Assembly (NCBI GenBank): GCA_018435055.1
Contig: JAHDOA010000047.1
Span: forward strand, 1 to 64,000
Direction: 5' to 3'
Origin: Pelotomaculum sp.
GTDB lineage: Bacteria; Bacillota; Desulfotomaculia; Desulfotomaculales; Pelotomaculaceae
DNA length: 64,000 bases
Shown here: one piece after another, positions 24,785 through 33,054 of the stretch
Numbering within the stretch: position 1 is the stretch's first letter
Layout: each line of letters starts with the position of its first letter
The notes under the pieces: model-generated
The model's database searches: none
Seen by the model: only the letters and a program-made list of their open reading frames with translations
Told to the model about the DNA's origin: nothing
Position numbers and translations under genes: made by a program

Positions 24785-24808
24785 AAAAAAGCACCTCGGG
24801 TGAGATGC
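24785..24808 (-). terminator. Intrinsic terminator before the portal gene
   Basis: On the - strand GCATCTC and GAGGTGC (24808-24802 and 24797-24791), with an ACCC loop, are followed by six Ts. It lies between the GIY-YIG gene and the portal gene in the late operon. Confidence 0.75.
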
Positions 24809-24826
24809 TTCTGGATTATTAGTATT

Positions 24827-25246
24827 TTAGATGTGCTCCCGCATGGAAATAACGGGAGGTAACAGCCCCCTATATCCGATATTTACTATTTTGCACTCAT
24901 TGAGATAATAATAACCATTGGTTTTATCTGTATTTTCAAATGGCTGCATTTCATATATCAAAGCACTTTCCACATCTGTTATTAAATTATCGTCATAGGT
25001 CTTTGGCGAAACGATTATGCCCAGCCTAACAAACAGCTTTCCTCGATATAGATTCAGCCAATCTTTGTGGGAATATAAGCGGTTGTAAAAACTGTTACTT
25101 GTTTTCCCAATATACAACAGCGTTTCCTTATCTCCAAACTTCCTGGATAAATAATATATTCCCTTTTCATTAACTCTAATAGAGGAAAAAATGTTTTCAT
25201 ATAACACCGGATAAGACCAATTAATCTTAACCGTTTTTATGCGCAT
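24827..25246 (-). CDS. GIY-YIG nuclease-domain protein between terminase and portal genes
   Basis: This 139-residue protein has a single GIY-YIG domain: KGIYYLSRKFGDKETLLYIGKTSNSFYNRLYSHKDW (about residues 27-62) and a Glu in DVESALIYEMQPFENTDKTNGYY (about 91-113), the expected metal ligand. GIY-YIG proteins alone in phage late regions are often mobile homing endonucleases, and some take part in packaging. It is flanked by a terminator downstream, and a further T-tract (25262-25268) sits in the gap before it, as might be left by an insertion. The gap 25247-25315 has nothing else. Confidence 0.8.
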   Translation of the reverse strand: MRIKTVKINWSYPVLYENIFSSIRVNEKGIYYLSRKFGDKETLLYIGKTSNSFYNRLYSHKDWLNLYRGKLFVRLGIIVSPKTYDDNLITDVESALIYEMQPFENTDKTNGYYYLNECKIVNIGYRGLLPPVISMREHI

Positions 25247-25315
25247 GTTTTATCACCACTAACCATAAAAAAGCCTTTACTTAGTTAAACTGATTATACC
25301 ATGGAACCAATAGCA

Positions 25316-26953
25316 CTAAAGTATTAAAAGCCCTCTATCATCATAAACTGAAGACCCTGTCTCTCCGCCACAGCGGATAGCCCTATCGAGGGCCATAATA
25401 GTTGCTACTGCACCGTCTATTTTCTCAGTAGATTTTTCTTTATCCGGCTTAATGTTACCCGCCGGATCAGTGCGGATGAAGATATTATCCATCATCCAGC
25501 GAAGTACTGGATGCCCGCCATGGGCTAACTTTTCTTCTAAAGTAAGCTTCATCAGTTCCTTGGTAGGTGGTGACATATCCTTAAACCCTTGACCGAAAGG
25601 AACAACGGTAAAGCCCATCCCTTCGAGATTTTGTGTCATTTGTACAGCACCCCAGCGGTCAAAGGCGATTTCACGAATGTTATAGTCTAAGCCTAATTCC
25701 TCGATGAAAGATTCTATAAAAGCATAGTGAACAACATTACCTTCAGTGGTTTTAAGAAAGCCTTGTTTTTCCCACAAGTCATAATTAACATGGTCCCGCC
25801 GGACACGTAAATCAATATTCTCTTCCGGAATCCAGAAGAAAGGCATAATGCTGTATTTATCATCTTCATCGATTGGAGGAAACACCAGTACAAAAGCCGT
25901 AATATCGGTGGAAGAGGAAAGGTCTAGTCCACCATAGCAAACCCGGCCTTTTAGTTTCTCCACATCAACCTTAAAGGCGCAAGCATCCCATTTATCCATA
26001 GGCATCCAGCGCACAGCTTGTTTTACCCATTGATTTAATCGAAGCTGCCGGAAGCTATTTTCCTCCGCAGGATTTTGCCTTGCTGATTCAAATGCCGCTT
26101 TAACCTTATCCATTGTGACTGTGATTCCCAGAGAGGGATTTGCTTTTTTCCATACTTTCGGATCTGTCCAGTCATCCTCCAAGTCGGCTCCGTAAATAAC
26201 AGGGTAGAAGGTAGGGTCAGTTTTTCTACCGTTAATGATATCTACTGCTTTTTGATGTACTTCCCAGCAGATGCTGTTTTGATTATCCCCGGCGGTGGTT
26301 ATAAGGAAATATAAAGGCTGCATTCTGGCATCACCGCTGCCCTTGGTCATAACATCATATAGCTTTCTATTGGGCTGAGTATGCAGCTCATCAAAGACTA
26401 CGCCATGGGTGTTAAAGCCATGCTTGTTTTTGATATCTGCGGAAAGCACCTGATAAACACTACCTGTGGGTTTATAGATAAGCCTTTTCATGGAATCAAG
26501 GATTTTAACACGCTTTGCCAGTGCCGGGCACATCCGCACCATATCAGCAGCCACGTTGAAAACGATAGATGCTTGATTGCGATCAGCGGCACATCCATAA
26601 ACTTCGGCTCGTTCTTCGTTATCTCCGCAGGTAAGAAGCAGGGCAATAGCCGCTGCAAGTTCAGATTTACCCATTTTCTTGGGTATCTCCACATAAGCGG
26701 TGTTAAACTGCCTATACCCATTAGGTTTCAGAATGCCAAACACATCTCTTACAATCCGCTCCTGCCAGTCTATAAGTTCAAAGGCCTTTCCCGCCCATGT
26801 ACCTTTAGTGTGGGTTAGAGCTTGTATAAAGGAAACAGCATAGTCGGCGGCATCCTTACAATAAACTGAATCCTTCGCCATAAATTTTGTTGGTGTGTAT
26901 TCCTTTAGTTTTCTAATAAATACCGCCTCCTTTCCGTAATATAAAATGGGCAA
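25316..26953 (-). CDS. Terminase large subunit
   Basis: This protein of about 545 residues has an ATPase domain: a deviant Walker A, VEIPKKMGKSEL (about 90-101); Walker B VVFDELHTQPN (about 180-190); and LITTAGDNQNSICWE as the coupling motif. A C-terminal RNase H-like nuclease has acidic residues in GGLDLSSSTDITAFVLVF and AFDRWGAVQM. It pumps DNA into the prohead and cuts concatemers. The start is uncertain. The open frame begins with TTG at 26953 without a ribosome binding site, while a strong AAGGAGG lies 12-35 bases inside the frame and points to a non-ATG start at about 26917 (ATT). Confidence 0.94.
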   Translation of the reverse strand: MPILYYGKEAVFIRKLKEYTPTKFMAKDSVYCKDAADYAVSFIQALTHTKGTWAGKAFELIDWQERIVRDVFGILKPNGYRQFNTAYVEIPKKMGKSELAAAIALLLTCGDNEERAEVYGCAADRNQASIVFNVAADMVRMCPALAKRVKILDSMKRLIYKPTGSVYQVLSADIKNKHGFNTHGVVFDELHTQPNRKLYDVMTKGSGDARMQPLYFLITTAGDNQNSICWEVHQKAVDIINGRKTDPTFYPVIYGADLEDDWTDPKVWKKANPSLGITVTMDKVKAAFESARQNPAEENSFRQLRLNQWVKQAVRWMPMDKWDACAFKVDVEKLKGRVCYGGLDLSSSTDITAFVLVFPPIDEDDKYSIMPFFWIPEENIDLRVRRDHVNYDLWEKQGFLKTTEGNVVHYAFIESFIEELGLDYNIREIAFDRWGAVQMTQNLEGMGFTVVPFGQGFKDMSPPTKELMKLTLEEKLAHGGHPVLRWMMDNIFIRTDPAGNIKPDKEKSTEKIDGAVATIMALDRAIRCGGETGSSVYDDRGLLIL

Positions 26954-26980
26954 AAGAAAAGAGCCTTCGCTTGAAAGCTC
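26952..26980 (-). terminator. Intrinsic terminator before the large terminase gene
   Basis: On the - strand GAGCTTTC, loop AAGC and GAAGGCTC form an 8-bp stem (one G-T pair) followed by TTTTCTTTT. The T-tract touches the first codons of the open terminase frame. Confidence 0.7.
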
Positions 26981-26999
26981 CTTGCTTTTGAAAAGCTAT

Positions 27000-27179
27000 T
27001 TACCGTGTTTCACCAGTTAGAATAAAATTACCGTATTCATCTTTATGCTCTTCCAAATATAAAACTAACTCGTAAAAACCTAGGCGGTTAGCTTCATGCT
27101 GGACTCTATTAACATCAAACATATTTGTAACACCACTGTCCCTAATAATTAGTATCTGCTCCTTAATCTTCTCATTCAT
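27000..27179 (-). CDS. DUF5049-type small protein
   Basis: This 59-residue protein reads MNEKIKEQILIIRDSGVTNMF then DVNRVQHEANRLGFYELVLYL and ends EYGNFILTGETR. The pattern (I..IR.SG.TNMFD...V...A...GFYELV.Y......EY..FI.TGE) matches the small DUF5049 proteins found next to DUF4314 genes in clostridial phages. The function is unknown. It starts 4 bp after the DUF4314 stop and is followed by the terminator in front of the terminase gene. Confidence 0.8.
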   Translation of the reverse strand: MNEKIKEQILIIRDSGVTNMFDVNRVQHEANRLGFYELVLYLEEHKDEYGNFILTGETR

Positions 27180-27182
27180 ATT

Positions 27183-27401
27183 CTAGCCCTCAATCTTCCG
27201 GCATTCATCTTCACCAAAAGCTATCCCTAAATAGCTACCAGAGTCCCAATTTACATGAATTGTTCCAATGTCATCAACACCAGTGACAGTGCCTTTAGTG
27301 CCGGGCTGAAGCTTGGTATAGGGGTCGTTCATTCTAATAAGCATTACCCTTGTGCCTGGTGGATAATAGCTCCTTAGCTGTTTTAGCATTTCTTTAAGCA
27401 T
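27183..27401 (-). CDS. DUF4314 small protein
   Basis: This 72-residue protein has YYPPGTRVMLIRMNDPYTKLQPGTKGTVTGVDDIGTIHVNWDSGSYLGI. It is a small beta-barrel-like domain of the DUF4314 family, common in phages and plasmids of Firmicutes. The function is unknown. AAGGAGG lies 7 bp before ATG at 27401, and the gene follows the 'virulence-related' gene by 2 bp. Confidence 0.8.
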   Translation of the reverse strand: MLKEMLKQLRSYYPPGTRVMLIRMNDPYTKLQPGTKGTVTGVDDIGTIHVNWDSGSYLGIAFGEDECRKIEG

Positions 27402-27403
27402 TC

Positions 27404-28183
27404 TTAATCCTCCTTACCTTTAGCCTGGCCACTCCTAAAAGCAGAGCTGCCGGTTAGTTTAGACAAAAGAATTTTTCGTTCAGACTTGTATTCCGGGCCT
27501 ATAAAGCCCAGCCGCAGGAGGAAGCAGCGGAAGGCATACTTCTCATTTTCCACCGCTTTTTCGGTGGCATTAACCCTTTTCTGCGTCTTAGCCATTTCGC
27601 AAAGAGCCGCAATAAAATGAGTGTAAGCTTTGATTTCATCAGAATCCAGCTCACCGCTAAACCAAGGAAAACTTATGGTTTCTTCTCCAAGTATTACCGG
27701 AACTGAATCAGCATCCAAGGCCTTCTTAATAAGAGTTTCTTTGTTTTCTACCAGTCTTTTTAGGTTTTCAATCGCTGCATCAGTAAAATCTACCCTTGGC
27801 ATTTCGATGGTTAAGTAATCTGCTTCTTCTTGTAATGCTGGGTCGTTAAAGGGCGGTTCCTCATAGTCCTTATAAGGACTAATCCTGCCGCCAAGAGCTG
27901 CTTCATTGGGGACTTCTAAATCCTCTGGAACCGTCTCTGCTTCAGGAAGCGGTGTGTCGTATTCTTTACTGACCGCCTTAAAATCATGAAGCCCAAGAAG
28001 GACGGCAACCAGTCCGGGGTTGTCCTTGCCTTCGAGCACCCCGTTCCTGTCAATGTGGTAATTTCCCACCTCATAAGCAAAGGTAGGGGCACCTAGGTAT
28101 TTTACCGGGGCGTTTAGTTCCTGGCTGATAGCTTCTACCAGGGCTTTGCGTCTTGGGCCTGTCACATTGTAGTCAATCCTCAT
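27404..28183 (-). CDS. Conserved clostridial phage protein ('virulence-related' family)
   Basis: This 259-residue protein begins MRIDYNVTGPRRKALVEAISQELNAPVKYLGAPTFAYEVGNYHIDRNGVLEG. It has an acidic middle and a helical C-terminal half (TKTQKRVNATEKAVENEKYAFRCFLLRLGFIGPEYKSERKILLSKLTGSSAFRSG). Homologues beside phage methyltransferases are often labelled virulence-related, with no known biochemistry; the final GPEYK..RKILL..L.G..AFR motif is typical. ATG at 28183 is preferred to a GTG 12 bases upstream. The 28184-28382 gap shows no supported gene. Confidence 0.7.
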   Translation of the reverse strand: MRIDYNVTGPRRKALVEAISQELNAPVKYLGAPTFAYEVGNYHIDRNGVLEGKDNPGLVAVLLGLHDFKAVSKEYDTPLPEAETVPEDLEVPNEAALGGRISPYKDYEEPPFNDPALQEEADYLTIEMPRVDFTDAAIENLKRLVENKETLIKKALDADSVPVILGEETISFPWFSGELDSDEIKAYTHFIAALCEMAKTQKRVNATEKAVENEKYAFRCFLLRLGFIGPEYKSERKILLSKLTGSSAFRSGQAKGKED

Positions 28184-28382
28184 TTTCCATACCACCTTTC
28201 TTTTTTGGTAGTAACATATATCACTCTGAAAGCTGTAAATAGCAAGTGGTATGTGAGTTATATTTTAACTAATAAATGCCTACAATTTATCATCAGCGGA
28301 TTCCTGAGCACCCTGATATCTATTCCTAGCACCATCTCTAACAAAAAATACACCATTGAAGATTCAGATTTACCGAATATTA

Positions 28383-29609
28383 TCAGGAGTCTTTAAACAG
28401 CAGCTCTGGATTTACAGGGCTGCCGTTTAGTTTTATCGCGTTTTCAGGAAAATTCTGATAAAATCTTTTCACTATGACATCGCAGAACTTTTCATCGAGC
28501 TCAATCATATGACAGATTCGGTTCGTCTGCTCACAGGCAATAAGTGTACTTCCGGAGCCGCCGAAGGGATCAAGAACGATGCAATTAGTTAAGCTTGAGT
28601 TTAAAATGGGGTAAGCCACCAGTGTAACAGGCTTCATCGTTGGATGATCTGTATTCTTTTTCGGTTTTTCAAATTCCCAAATGGTAGTTTGCTTGCGGTC
28701 GGCATACCAGTTGTGTTTGCCGGACTTCTTCCAGCCAAAGAGCACAGGCTCATGCTGCCATTGGTAAGGGGAGCGACCAAGAACCAGCGACTGCTTTTTC
28801 CAGATGCAAGTACCGGAAAGATAAAAACCGGCATCAGAGAAAGCTTTTCTAAAATTCAACCCTTCAGTATCCGCATGAAATATATAAATAGAAGCATCCT
28901 TTGCCATTGCTGCTTCGATGTTTTTAAACGATGCAAACAGAAAATCATAGAAAGCTTCATTACCCATATTATCGTTTTTAATTTTGCCTGTTGTTCCTTC
29001 GTAGTTTACGTTGTAAGGCGGATCTGTAACTGTAAGGTTAGCTTGTTTTCCGTCCATTAGTAGTTCAAAAGTTTCAGCTTTAGTAGAATCACCACATACT
29101 AGACGATGATTCCCAAGAAGCCATAGATCACCCAGCTTAGTAGTAGCAGGCTTTTGAAGCTCCGCATCTACATCAAAGTCATCATCTTGGACACCATCAA
29201 TATCGCCCAACAATTTATTTAGTTCCGCATCGTCAAAGCCAAGGAGGGAGATATCAAAGTCTACACCTTGAAGATCAGAAATCTCTACTGAAAGCATCTC
29301 AGCGTCCCAGCCTGCGTTTAAGGCAAGGCGATTGTCAGCAATAATGTAAGCGCGTTTTTGTGCTTCGCTAAGATGCTCTGCAAATACACAAGGGACTTCC
29401 TTGACGCCTTCTTCCTTGGCGGCCAGGATTCTGCCATGACCTGCTATGATATTTAAATCCTTATCCACGATGACCGGGTTGACAAATCCAAATTCCCTGA
29501 GAGATGCTCTAAGTTGGAGAATCTGTTCCTTGCTGTGAGTACGGGCATTTCTGGCATAAGGTACCAGCTTATCTATATTTACTTTTTCAAAACGTTCTGT
29601 TGAATTCAC
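28383..29609 (-). CDS. ParB-like / DNA methyltransferase fusion protein
   Basis: This 408-residue protein has an N-terminal ParB/Srx-like domain (about residues 1-90: KLVPYARNARTHSKEQILQLRASLREFGFVNPVIVDKDLNIIAGHGRILAAKEEG). A DNA amino-methyltransferase domain follows, with motif IV DPPYNVNYEG (about 193-202) before motif I DPFGGSGSTLIACEQT (about 355-370). The order IV then I and the DPPY form indicate a beta-class enzyme, probably making N6-adenine. It may protect phage DNA from host restriction or mark packaging sites. GTG start at 29609. It lies between the two terminase subunit genes. Confidence 0.9.
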   Translation of the reverse strand: MNSTERFEKVNIDKLVPYARNARTHSKEQILQLRASLREFGFVNPVIVDKDLNIIAGHGRILAAKEEGVKEVPCVFAEHLSEAQKRAYIIADNRLALNAGWDAEMLSVEISDLQGVDFDISLLGFDDAELNKLLGDIDGVQDDDFDVDAELQKPATTKLGDLWLLGNHRLVCGDSTKAETFELLMDGKQANLTVTDPPYNVNYEGTTGKIKNDNMGNEAFYDFLFASFKNIEAAMAKDASIYIFHADTEGLNFRKAFSDAGFYLSGTCIWKKQSLVLGRSPYQWQHEPVLFGWKKSGKHNWYADRKQTTIWEFEKPKKNTDHPTMKPVTLVAYPILNSSLTNCIVLDPFGGSGSTLIACEQTNRICHMIELDEKFCDVIVKRFYQNFPENAIKLNGSPVNPELLFKDS

Positions 29610-29615
29610 TTATTA

Positions 29616-30194
29616 TCACCGTCCCTTCCTATCTGATAAAAGGGCCTCCATAATATCGTTCTGGGGATTACCCACAAAAGCTGTGGTGCAGTTTTGTTTT
29701 ACTATGTCAAAAATCTCATACCATAAAAGATTCGCCTGTTTTTGAAATGACTGGCTCATTTGCACAAAGGGGCTGGTAATTGCACCGCCGGTTGTTGGGT
29801 GCTTTCCCAAAAGCCCGTAAGTGCTGATGGCTTCTTCGCATTGAATGTATCTTGTAAAGGCTTGAGCATAAGCTTCAATTAGCCTTGGGTTAACAAATTT
29901 CTCACAACCTCGGTCTCTTAACCATTTCCAGGTTTCGATAAACAGTGCATCCGCTCCTAAAGGCTTTCCGTCCCTTTGCCTTGTGCTAAGGTAGTCGCTT
30001 GGCGCAGGCATATCTTCTCCGTAAAGGTCAGAGTCCACATCTAAGTCCTCGACATCCAGTATCGACTCAGGGAGTATGTCCGGCACTTCCAGTATTTTTG
30101 CTGCTTTTCCTTTAATTATTTTATCTGCAAGGGGCTGTGGTTTATCGCCTGCACGAACACGCCTGCCGCCCCTGTTTGTTCCGTCTTTTGCCAC
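29616..30194 (-). CDS. Terminase small subunit, P27 family
   Basis: This 192-residue protein is basic at the N-terminus (MAKDGTNRGGRRVRAGDKPQPLADKI). It has LSTRQRDGKPLGADALFIETWKWLRDRGCEKFVNPRLIEAYAQAFTRYIQCEEAISTYGLLGKHPTTGGAITSPFVQMSQSFQKQANLLWYEIFDIVKQNC, a P27-type small terminase pattern. It recognises packaging sites and loads the large subunit. Start GTG at 30194 with AAGGAGGTG upstream. It is separated from terL by four genes, and follows the HNH gene as is usual. Confidence 0.87.
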   Translation of the reverse strand: MAKDGTNRGGRRVRAGDKPQPLADKIIKGKAAKILEVPDILPESILDVEDLDVDSDLYGEDMPAPSDYLSTRQRDGKPLGADALFIETWKWLRDRGCEKFVNPRLIEAYAQAFTRYIQCEEAISTYGLLGKHPTTGGAITSPFVQMSQSFQKQANLLWYEIFDIVKQNCTTAFVGNPQNDIMEALLSDRKGR

Positions 30195-30290
30195 GCGCCA
30201 TCACCTCCTTTCAGAGCAGGGCGTTAATCCCCCCTTTGAACCGCAATTTTTTAACGCGTTGCCCCCCGCCGCTGTCCGCTAAAAAAGGTT

Positions 30291-30659
30291 TTAGAGATTT
30301 GACTGCCCCCACCGGTCACCGCTCTCGACAGTGATTCGGGAGTGGCAGGATTTACAAAGAGACATGAGGTTGTTCTTCTCGTTTCCTCCGCCCTTCGATA
30401 GGGGAAGGATGTGATGGACTTCCTCAGCAGGGGTAAGCCTGCCTTGCCTTTGGCACTCTTCACAAAGGGGGTGGACCTTGATGTATCTATCGCGGATGCG
30501 TTTCCATGCACGGCCGTATCGTTTGTTGGATTCAGGGTCACGTTGATATTGGTTGTAATTCCTGTTCATAGTTTTTTGGTGTTCAGCGCAGTATTGCCCG
30601 TCACTAACGAGCCGACCGCAGCCGGGATATGAACAAGGCCGTTTAGGCTTCCTTGGCAT
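30291..30659 (-). CDS. HNH endonuclease next to the terminase
   Basis: This 122-residue protein has an N-terminal zinc site (CSYPGCGRLVSDGQYCAEH), then an HNH core: HPLCEECQRQGRLTPAEEVHHILPLSKGGGNEKNNLMSLCKSCHSRIT. All expected metal and catalytic residues (the HH pair, N, and the C..C pairs) are present. HNH proteins in this place cooperate with the terminase during packaging in HK97-type phages, and homing is the alternative. GAGGTGAGG precedes ATG. Confidence 0.9.
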   Translation of the reverse strand: MPRKPKRPCSYPGCGRLVSDGQYCAEHQKTMNRNYNQYQRDPESNKRYGRAWKRIRDRYIKVHPLCEECQRQGRLTPAEEVHHILPLSKGGGNEKNNLMSLCKSCHSRITVESGDRWGQSNL

Positions 30660-30683
30660 TTCCTCACCTCAATTCTGGCCATG

Positions 30684-30719
30684 AAAAAAGCCCCCACAAA
30701 ATTTTCTTGCGAAGGCTTT
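30684..30719 (-). terminator. Terminator-like hairpin before the HNH gene
   Basis: On the - strand AAAGCC pairs with GGCTTT across a loop of about 21 bases and is followed by a run of six Ts that overlaps the second arm. It is weaker than the other hairpins in this operon. Confidence 0.45.
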
Positions 30720-30756
30720 CAAAGCTATTTATCAAAATAGGTTTTAATCGGAAAGA

Positions 30757-30933
30757 CTAATTGCTGCAATTAAGTTTCTCAGTTCTTTCTAGCTTAAGCT
30801 TTATTTCCCTAATCATGTCGTTCAGCCACTTCGGACTTGCTTGCTCTATTTCCAGCATTCTTGCATGGTATTTACAATAAAGACTGCCTGGCTTTACTTC
30901 GTGCCGGCAGTCCTGATATTGACATATCTTCAT
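30757..30933 (-). CDS. Small zinc-finger protein
   Basis: This 58-residue protein begins MKICQYQDCRHEVKPGSLYC then KYHARML, a C-X4-C-X10-C-X2-H zinc-binding pattern, followed by a charged helix. Its sequence resembles the zinc-finger start of the HNH protein encoded next. ATG at 30933 is preceded by AGGAGCTG. The function is unknown. Confidence 0.65.
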   Translation of the reverse strand: MKICQYQDCRHEVKPGSLYCKYHARMLEIEQASPKWLNDMIREIKLKLERTEKLNCSN

Positions 30934-30947
30934 TTGTTTCAGCTCCT

Positions 30948-30977
30948 AAAAATAAAGGCCCTCAATATTTCGAGGGC
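30948..30977 (-). terminator. Intrinsic terminator overlapping the leader of the small zinc-finger gene
   Basis: On the - strand GCCCTC and GAGGGC form a perfect 6-bp stem with an 8-base loop, followed by CTTTATTTTT. The T-tract runs into the Shine-Dalgarno of the next gene. It separates the early/regulatory genes (31053 and up) from the packaging genes. Confidence 0.75.
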
Positions 30978-31052
30978 TTCTTATTATACCTCTACACCTT
31001 ATACTATATAGCATTTTCAACTATTTTAAAGTCCATTTCACTCCATTTTACT

Positions 31053-31478
31053 CTATTTTAGTCCACACTTTAGAACTTTAGTAACTTCTTTTAATGCTTC
31101 ACTATGAATTCTAAAAACCCCGCTTCTGCTGTAACCCAGACCTAAAGATATGTCCTCCCATGATTTATTGTCTAAATATCTTTGTTCTAAAACTAATTGA
31201 TAATTTATATCTTCCAGCTTGCATATTACATTTAGGATTTCTTGTTTAAGTTCTATAAAATGGTCAATTTCTTGGTTAATTTCTTTTTCTAAATCAATAA
31301 TTTTAGCCACAGTATTTTCAAAAGATCCTCTTATGTTCCTACCGCCGGACACTTTCACCTGCGTAAAGTTTGCTGTGACCTGCATAGCCAAGGACTTTAA
31401 GCTTTCAAGATATCTTAATTTACTATTTATGCGTTGGTCCAGGCGATAAGCCTGTCCGAGGTATTCTTTCGCCGTCAT
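31053..31478 (-). CDS. Phage late transcription regulator, DUF1492/sigma-like
   Basis: This 141-residue protein has a long helical N-terminus (about residues 1-95) and a C-terminal HTH like sigma region 4: QRYLDNKSWEDISLGLGYSRSGVFRIHSEALKEV. This is the DUF1492/RinA/ArpU type of late gene activator found just upstream of packaging genes in Firmicutes phages. It probably switches on the late operon beginning beyond the adjacent terminator. Its ATG overlaps the upstream stop (TAATG). Confidence 0.82.
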   Translation of the reverse strand: MTAKEYLGQAYRLDQRINSKLRYLESLKSLAMQVTANFTQVKVSGGRNIRGSFENTVAKIIDLEKEINQEIDHFIELKQEILNVICKLEDINYQLVLEQRYLDNKSWEDISLGLGYSRSGVFRIHSEALKEVTKVLKCGLK

Positions 31479-31696
31479 TATATAACCTCCCCCTTAAGTT
31501 TTTCTATAAGCATCTCCGGGTCGATTGCAGTAAGCGATGCGTACCAGTCGGAACGGAAAAACCGCTCTACTTCACGTTTTGTATATAAGGCCGTCCTATT
31601 CTTGGGGTGCTTTTTCAGTTTTTTAAGTGAGTCGCGGTAGTCCCTGACCGCCCGCAAAACGATAGCGTTTGCTAGCATTTCATATGAATCCTTCAT
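31478..31696 (-). CDS. Conserved small phage protein
   Basis: This 72-residue protein is MKDSYEMLANAIVLRAVRDYRDSLKKLKKHPKNRTALYTKREVERFFRSDWYASLTAIDPEMLIEKLKGEVI. It is a common small partner encoded just before DUF1492 regulators. It is helical and basic, with no known function. It overlaps its neighbours at both ends (ATGA and TAATG), showing translational coupling. Confidence 0.75.
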   Translation of the reverse strand: MKDSYEMLANAIVLRAVRDYRDSLKKLKKHPKNRTALYTKREVERFFRSDWYASLTAIDPEMLIEKLKGEVI

Positions 31697-33054
31697 GCGA
31701 TTTTTCTCCTTTCCGTTAGATTAATCTTGACTGCATTGATTAGGTCAGACTGGGTTTTCTCTTTTTTGTGAAGCGCCATCATAACCTGTTCGTCAATGGT
31801 TCCTTTTGCAACGATATGGTGGATAACCACTGTATCATGCTGACCCTGTCGCCACAGTCGGGCATTGGTTTGCTGATATAGCTCAAGTGACCAGGTAAGG
31901 CCGAACCAGATAAGGGTAGAGCCGCCACTTTGAAGGTTTAGTCCATGCCCGGCAGAAGCGGGGTGAATAACTGCTACCTGGATATTTCCGCTGTTCCAAT
32001 CTGCGATGTCCTTTGACGTTTTGATCTGTCTAACATCAAAGCGCTGGCAGATTCGCTCAAGGTCGTGGTTATACCAGTAAGCAATTAGCACCGGCTTACC
32101 GTTGGCACTTTCAATTAAATCTTCAAGGGCGTCTAGTTTACGGTCATGGATGGGATGAGCCTTGCTATTCTCATCGTAGACAGCGCCGTTTGCCATCTGC
32201 AGGAGTTTGCCGGAAAGAACAGCTGCATTCATGGCATCAATTTCTTCGGCTTTAAGTTTTATGACCATGTCCTCACGGAAGGTATCGTAAATATCCCGCT
32301 CATTTTCATTTAAGTACACCGGCACTTCATTTATCACGCATTCCGGCATTTTCAAGAAATCGGTAGACTTCATGGAGATGGTAATATCCGATATAAGTCT
32401 GTAAATGGCCTTTTCTGCGCCTGGCAGCGGCTTATAGGAAAAGACTATCTGCTGATTGCGCTTATCTGGGATAAAAAAGTTATTGCGGTAGTGGGTAATA
32501 TACCTACCGAGTCTTTGCCCCATGTCGAGGATACGAAACTGGGCCCATAAATCCATAAGTCCGTTACTGGAGGGAGTACCCGTAAGACCCACAATGCGTT
32601 TTATCTTAGGTCTTACTTTTAAAAGGCTTTTAAAGCGCTTGGCACTGTAGGATTTAAAAGAGGACAACTCATCAATTACCACCATATCGAAGTCGAAGGG
32701 GAGATCGCTTTTATTTACAAGCCAATCCACATTTTCACGGTTGATGATGTAAATATCTGCTTTGGCCATGAGTGCATTTCTTCGTTCCTGTTCTGTGCCG
32801 ATTGCCACGGAATAGGTAAGGCCACGCAGGTGATCCCATTTTTCAATTTCTGCAGGCCAAGTATTTCTAGCTACCCGGAGGGGCGCTATAACCAGGACTT
32901 TATGTGCATCGAATCGGTCAAAGAGAAGGTCGATTATTGCTGTCAGAGTAATCACGCTTTTGCCAAGGCCCATATCAAGTAGAATCGCTGATACCGGATG
33001 CTCCAGTATGAAGTTGGTTGCATATTTCTGATATTCATAAGGACTGTATTTCAT
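31693..33054 (-). CDS. SNF2-family DEAD/DEAH helicase of the phage replication module
   Basis: This 453-residue protein has helicase motif I in AILLDMGLGKSVITL (about residues 23-37), motif II VVIDELSSF, motif III GLTGTPSSNGL, and C-terminal motifs IQVAVIHPASAGHGLNLQ and YQQTNARLWRQGQ. It belongs to the short SNF2-like phage helicases usually encoded between a VRR-NUC nuclease and the late regulator. ATG at 33054 has GGAGGTG upstream; the longer open frame from 33087 lies inside the previous gene. Confidence 0.92.
   Translation of the reverse strand: MKYSPYEYQKYATNFILEHPVSAILLDMGLGKSVITLTAIIDLLFDRFDAHKVLVIAPLRVARNTWPAEIEKWDHLRGLTYSVAIGTEQERRNALMAKADIYIINRENVDWLVNKSDLPFDFDMVVIDELSSFKSYSAKRFKSLLKVRPKIKRIVGLTGTPSSNGLMDLWAQFRILDMGQRLGRYITHYRNNFFIPDKRNQQIVFSYKPLPGAEKAIYRLISDITISMKSTDFLKMPECVINEVPVYLNENERDIYDTFREDMVIKLKAEEIDAMNAAVLSGKLLQMANGAVYDENSKAHPIHDRKLDALEDLIESANGKPVLIAYWYNHDLERICQRFDVRQIKTSKDIADWNSGNIQVAVIHPASAGHGLNLQSGGSTLIWFGLTWSLELYQQTNARLWRQGQHDTVVIHHIVAKGTIDEQVMMALHKKEKTQSDLINAVKINLTERRKIA

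Noticed and set aside
28260-28375. Short - strand frame reading NGVFFVRDGARNRYQGAQESADDKL between the methyltransferase and the 'virulence-related' gene
   Set aside because: It reads like a protein, but a stop precedes it and there is no start codon or ribosome binding site. It may be a decayed small gene; not listed as a feature.
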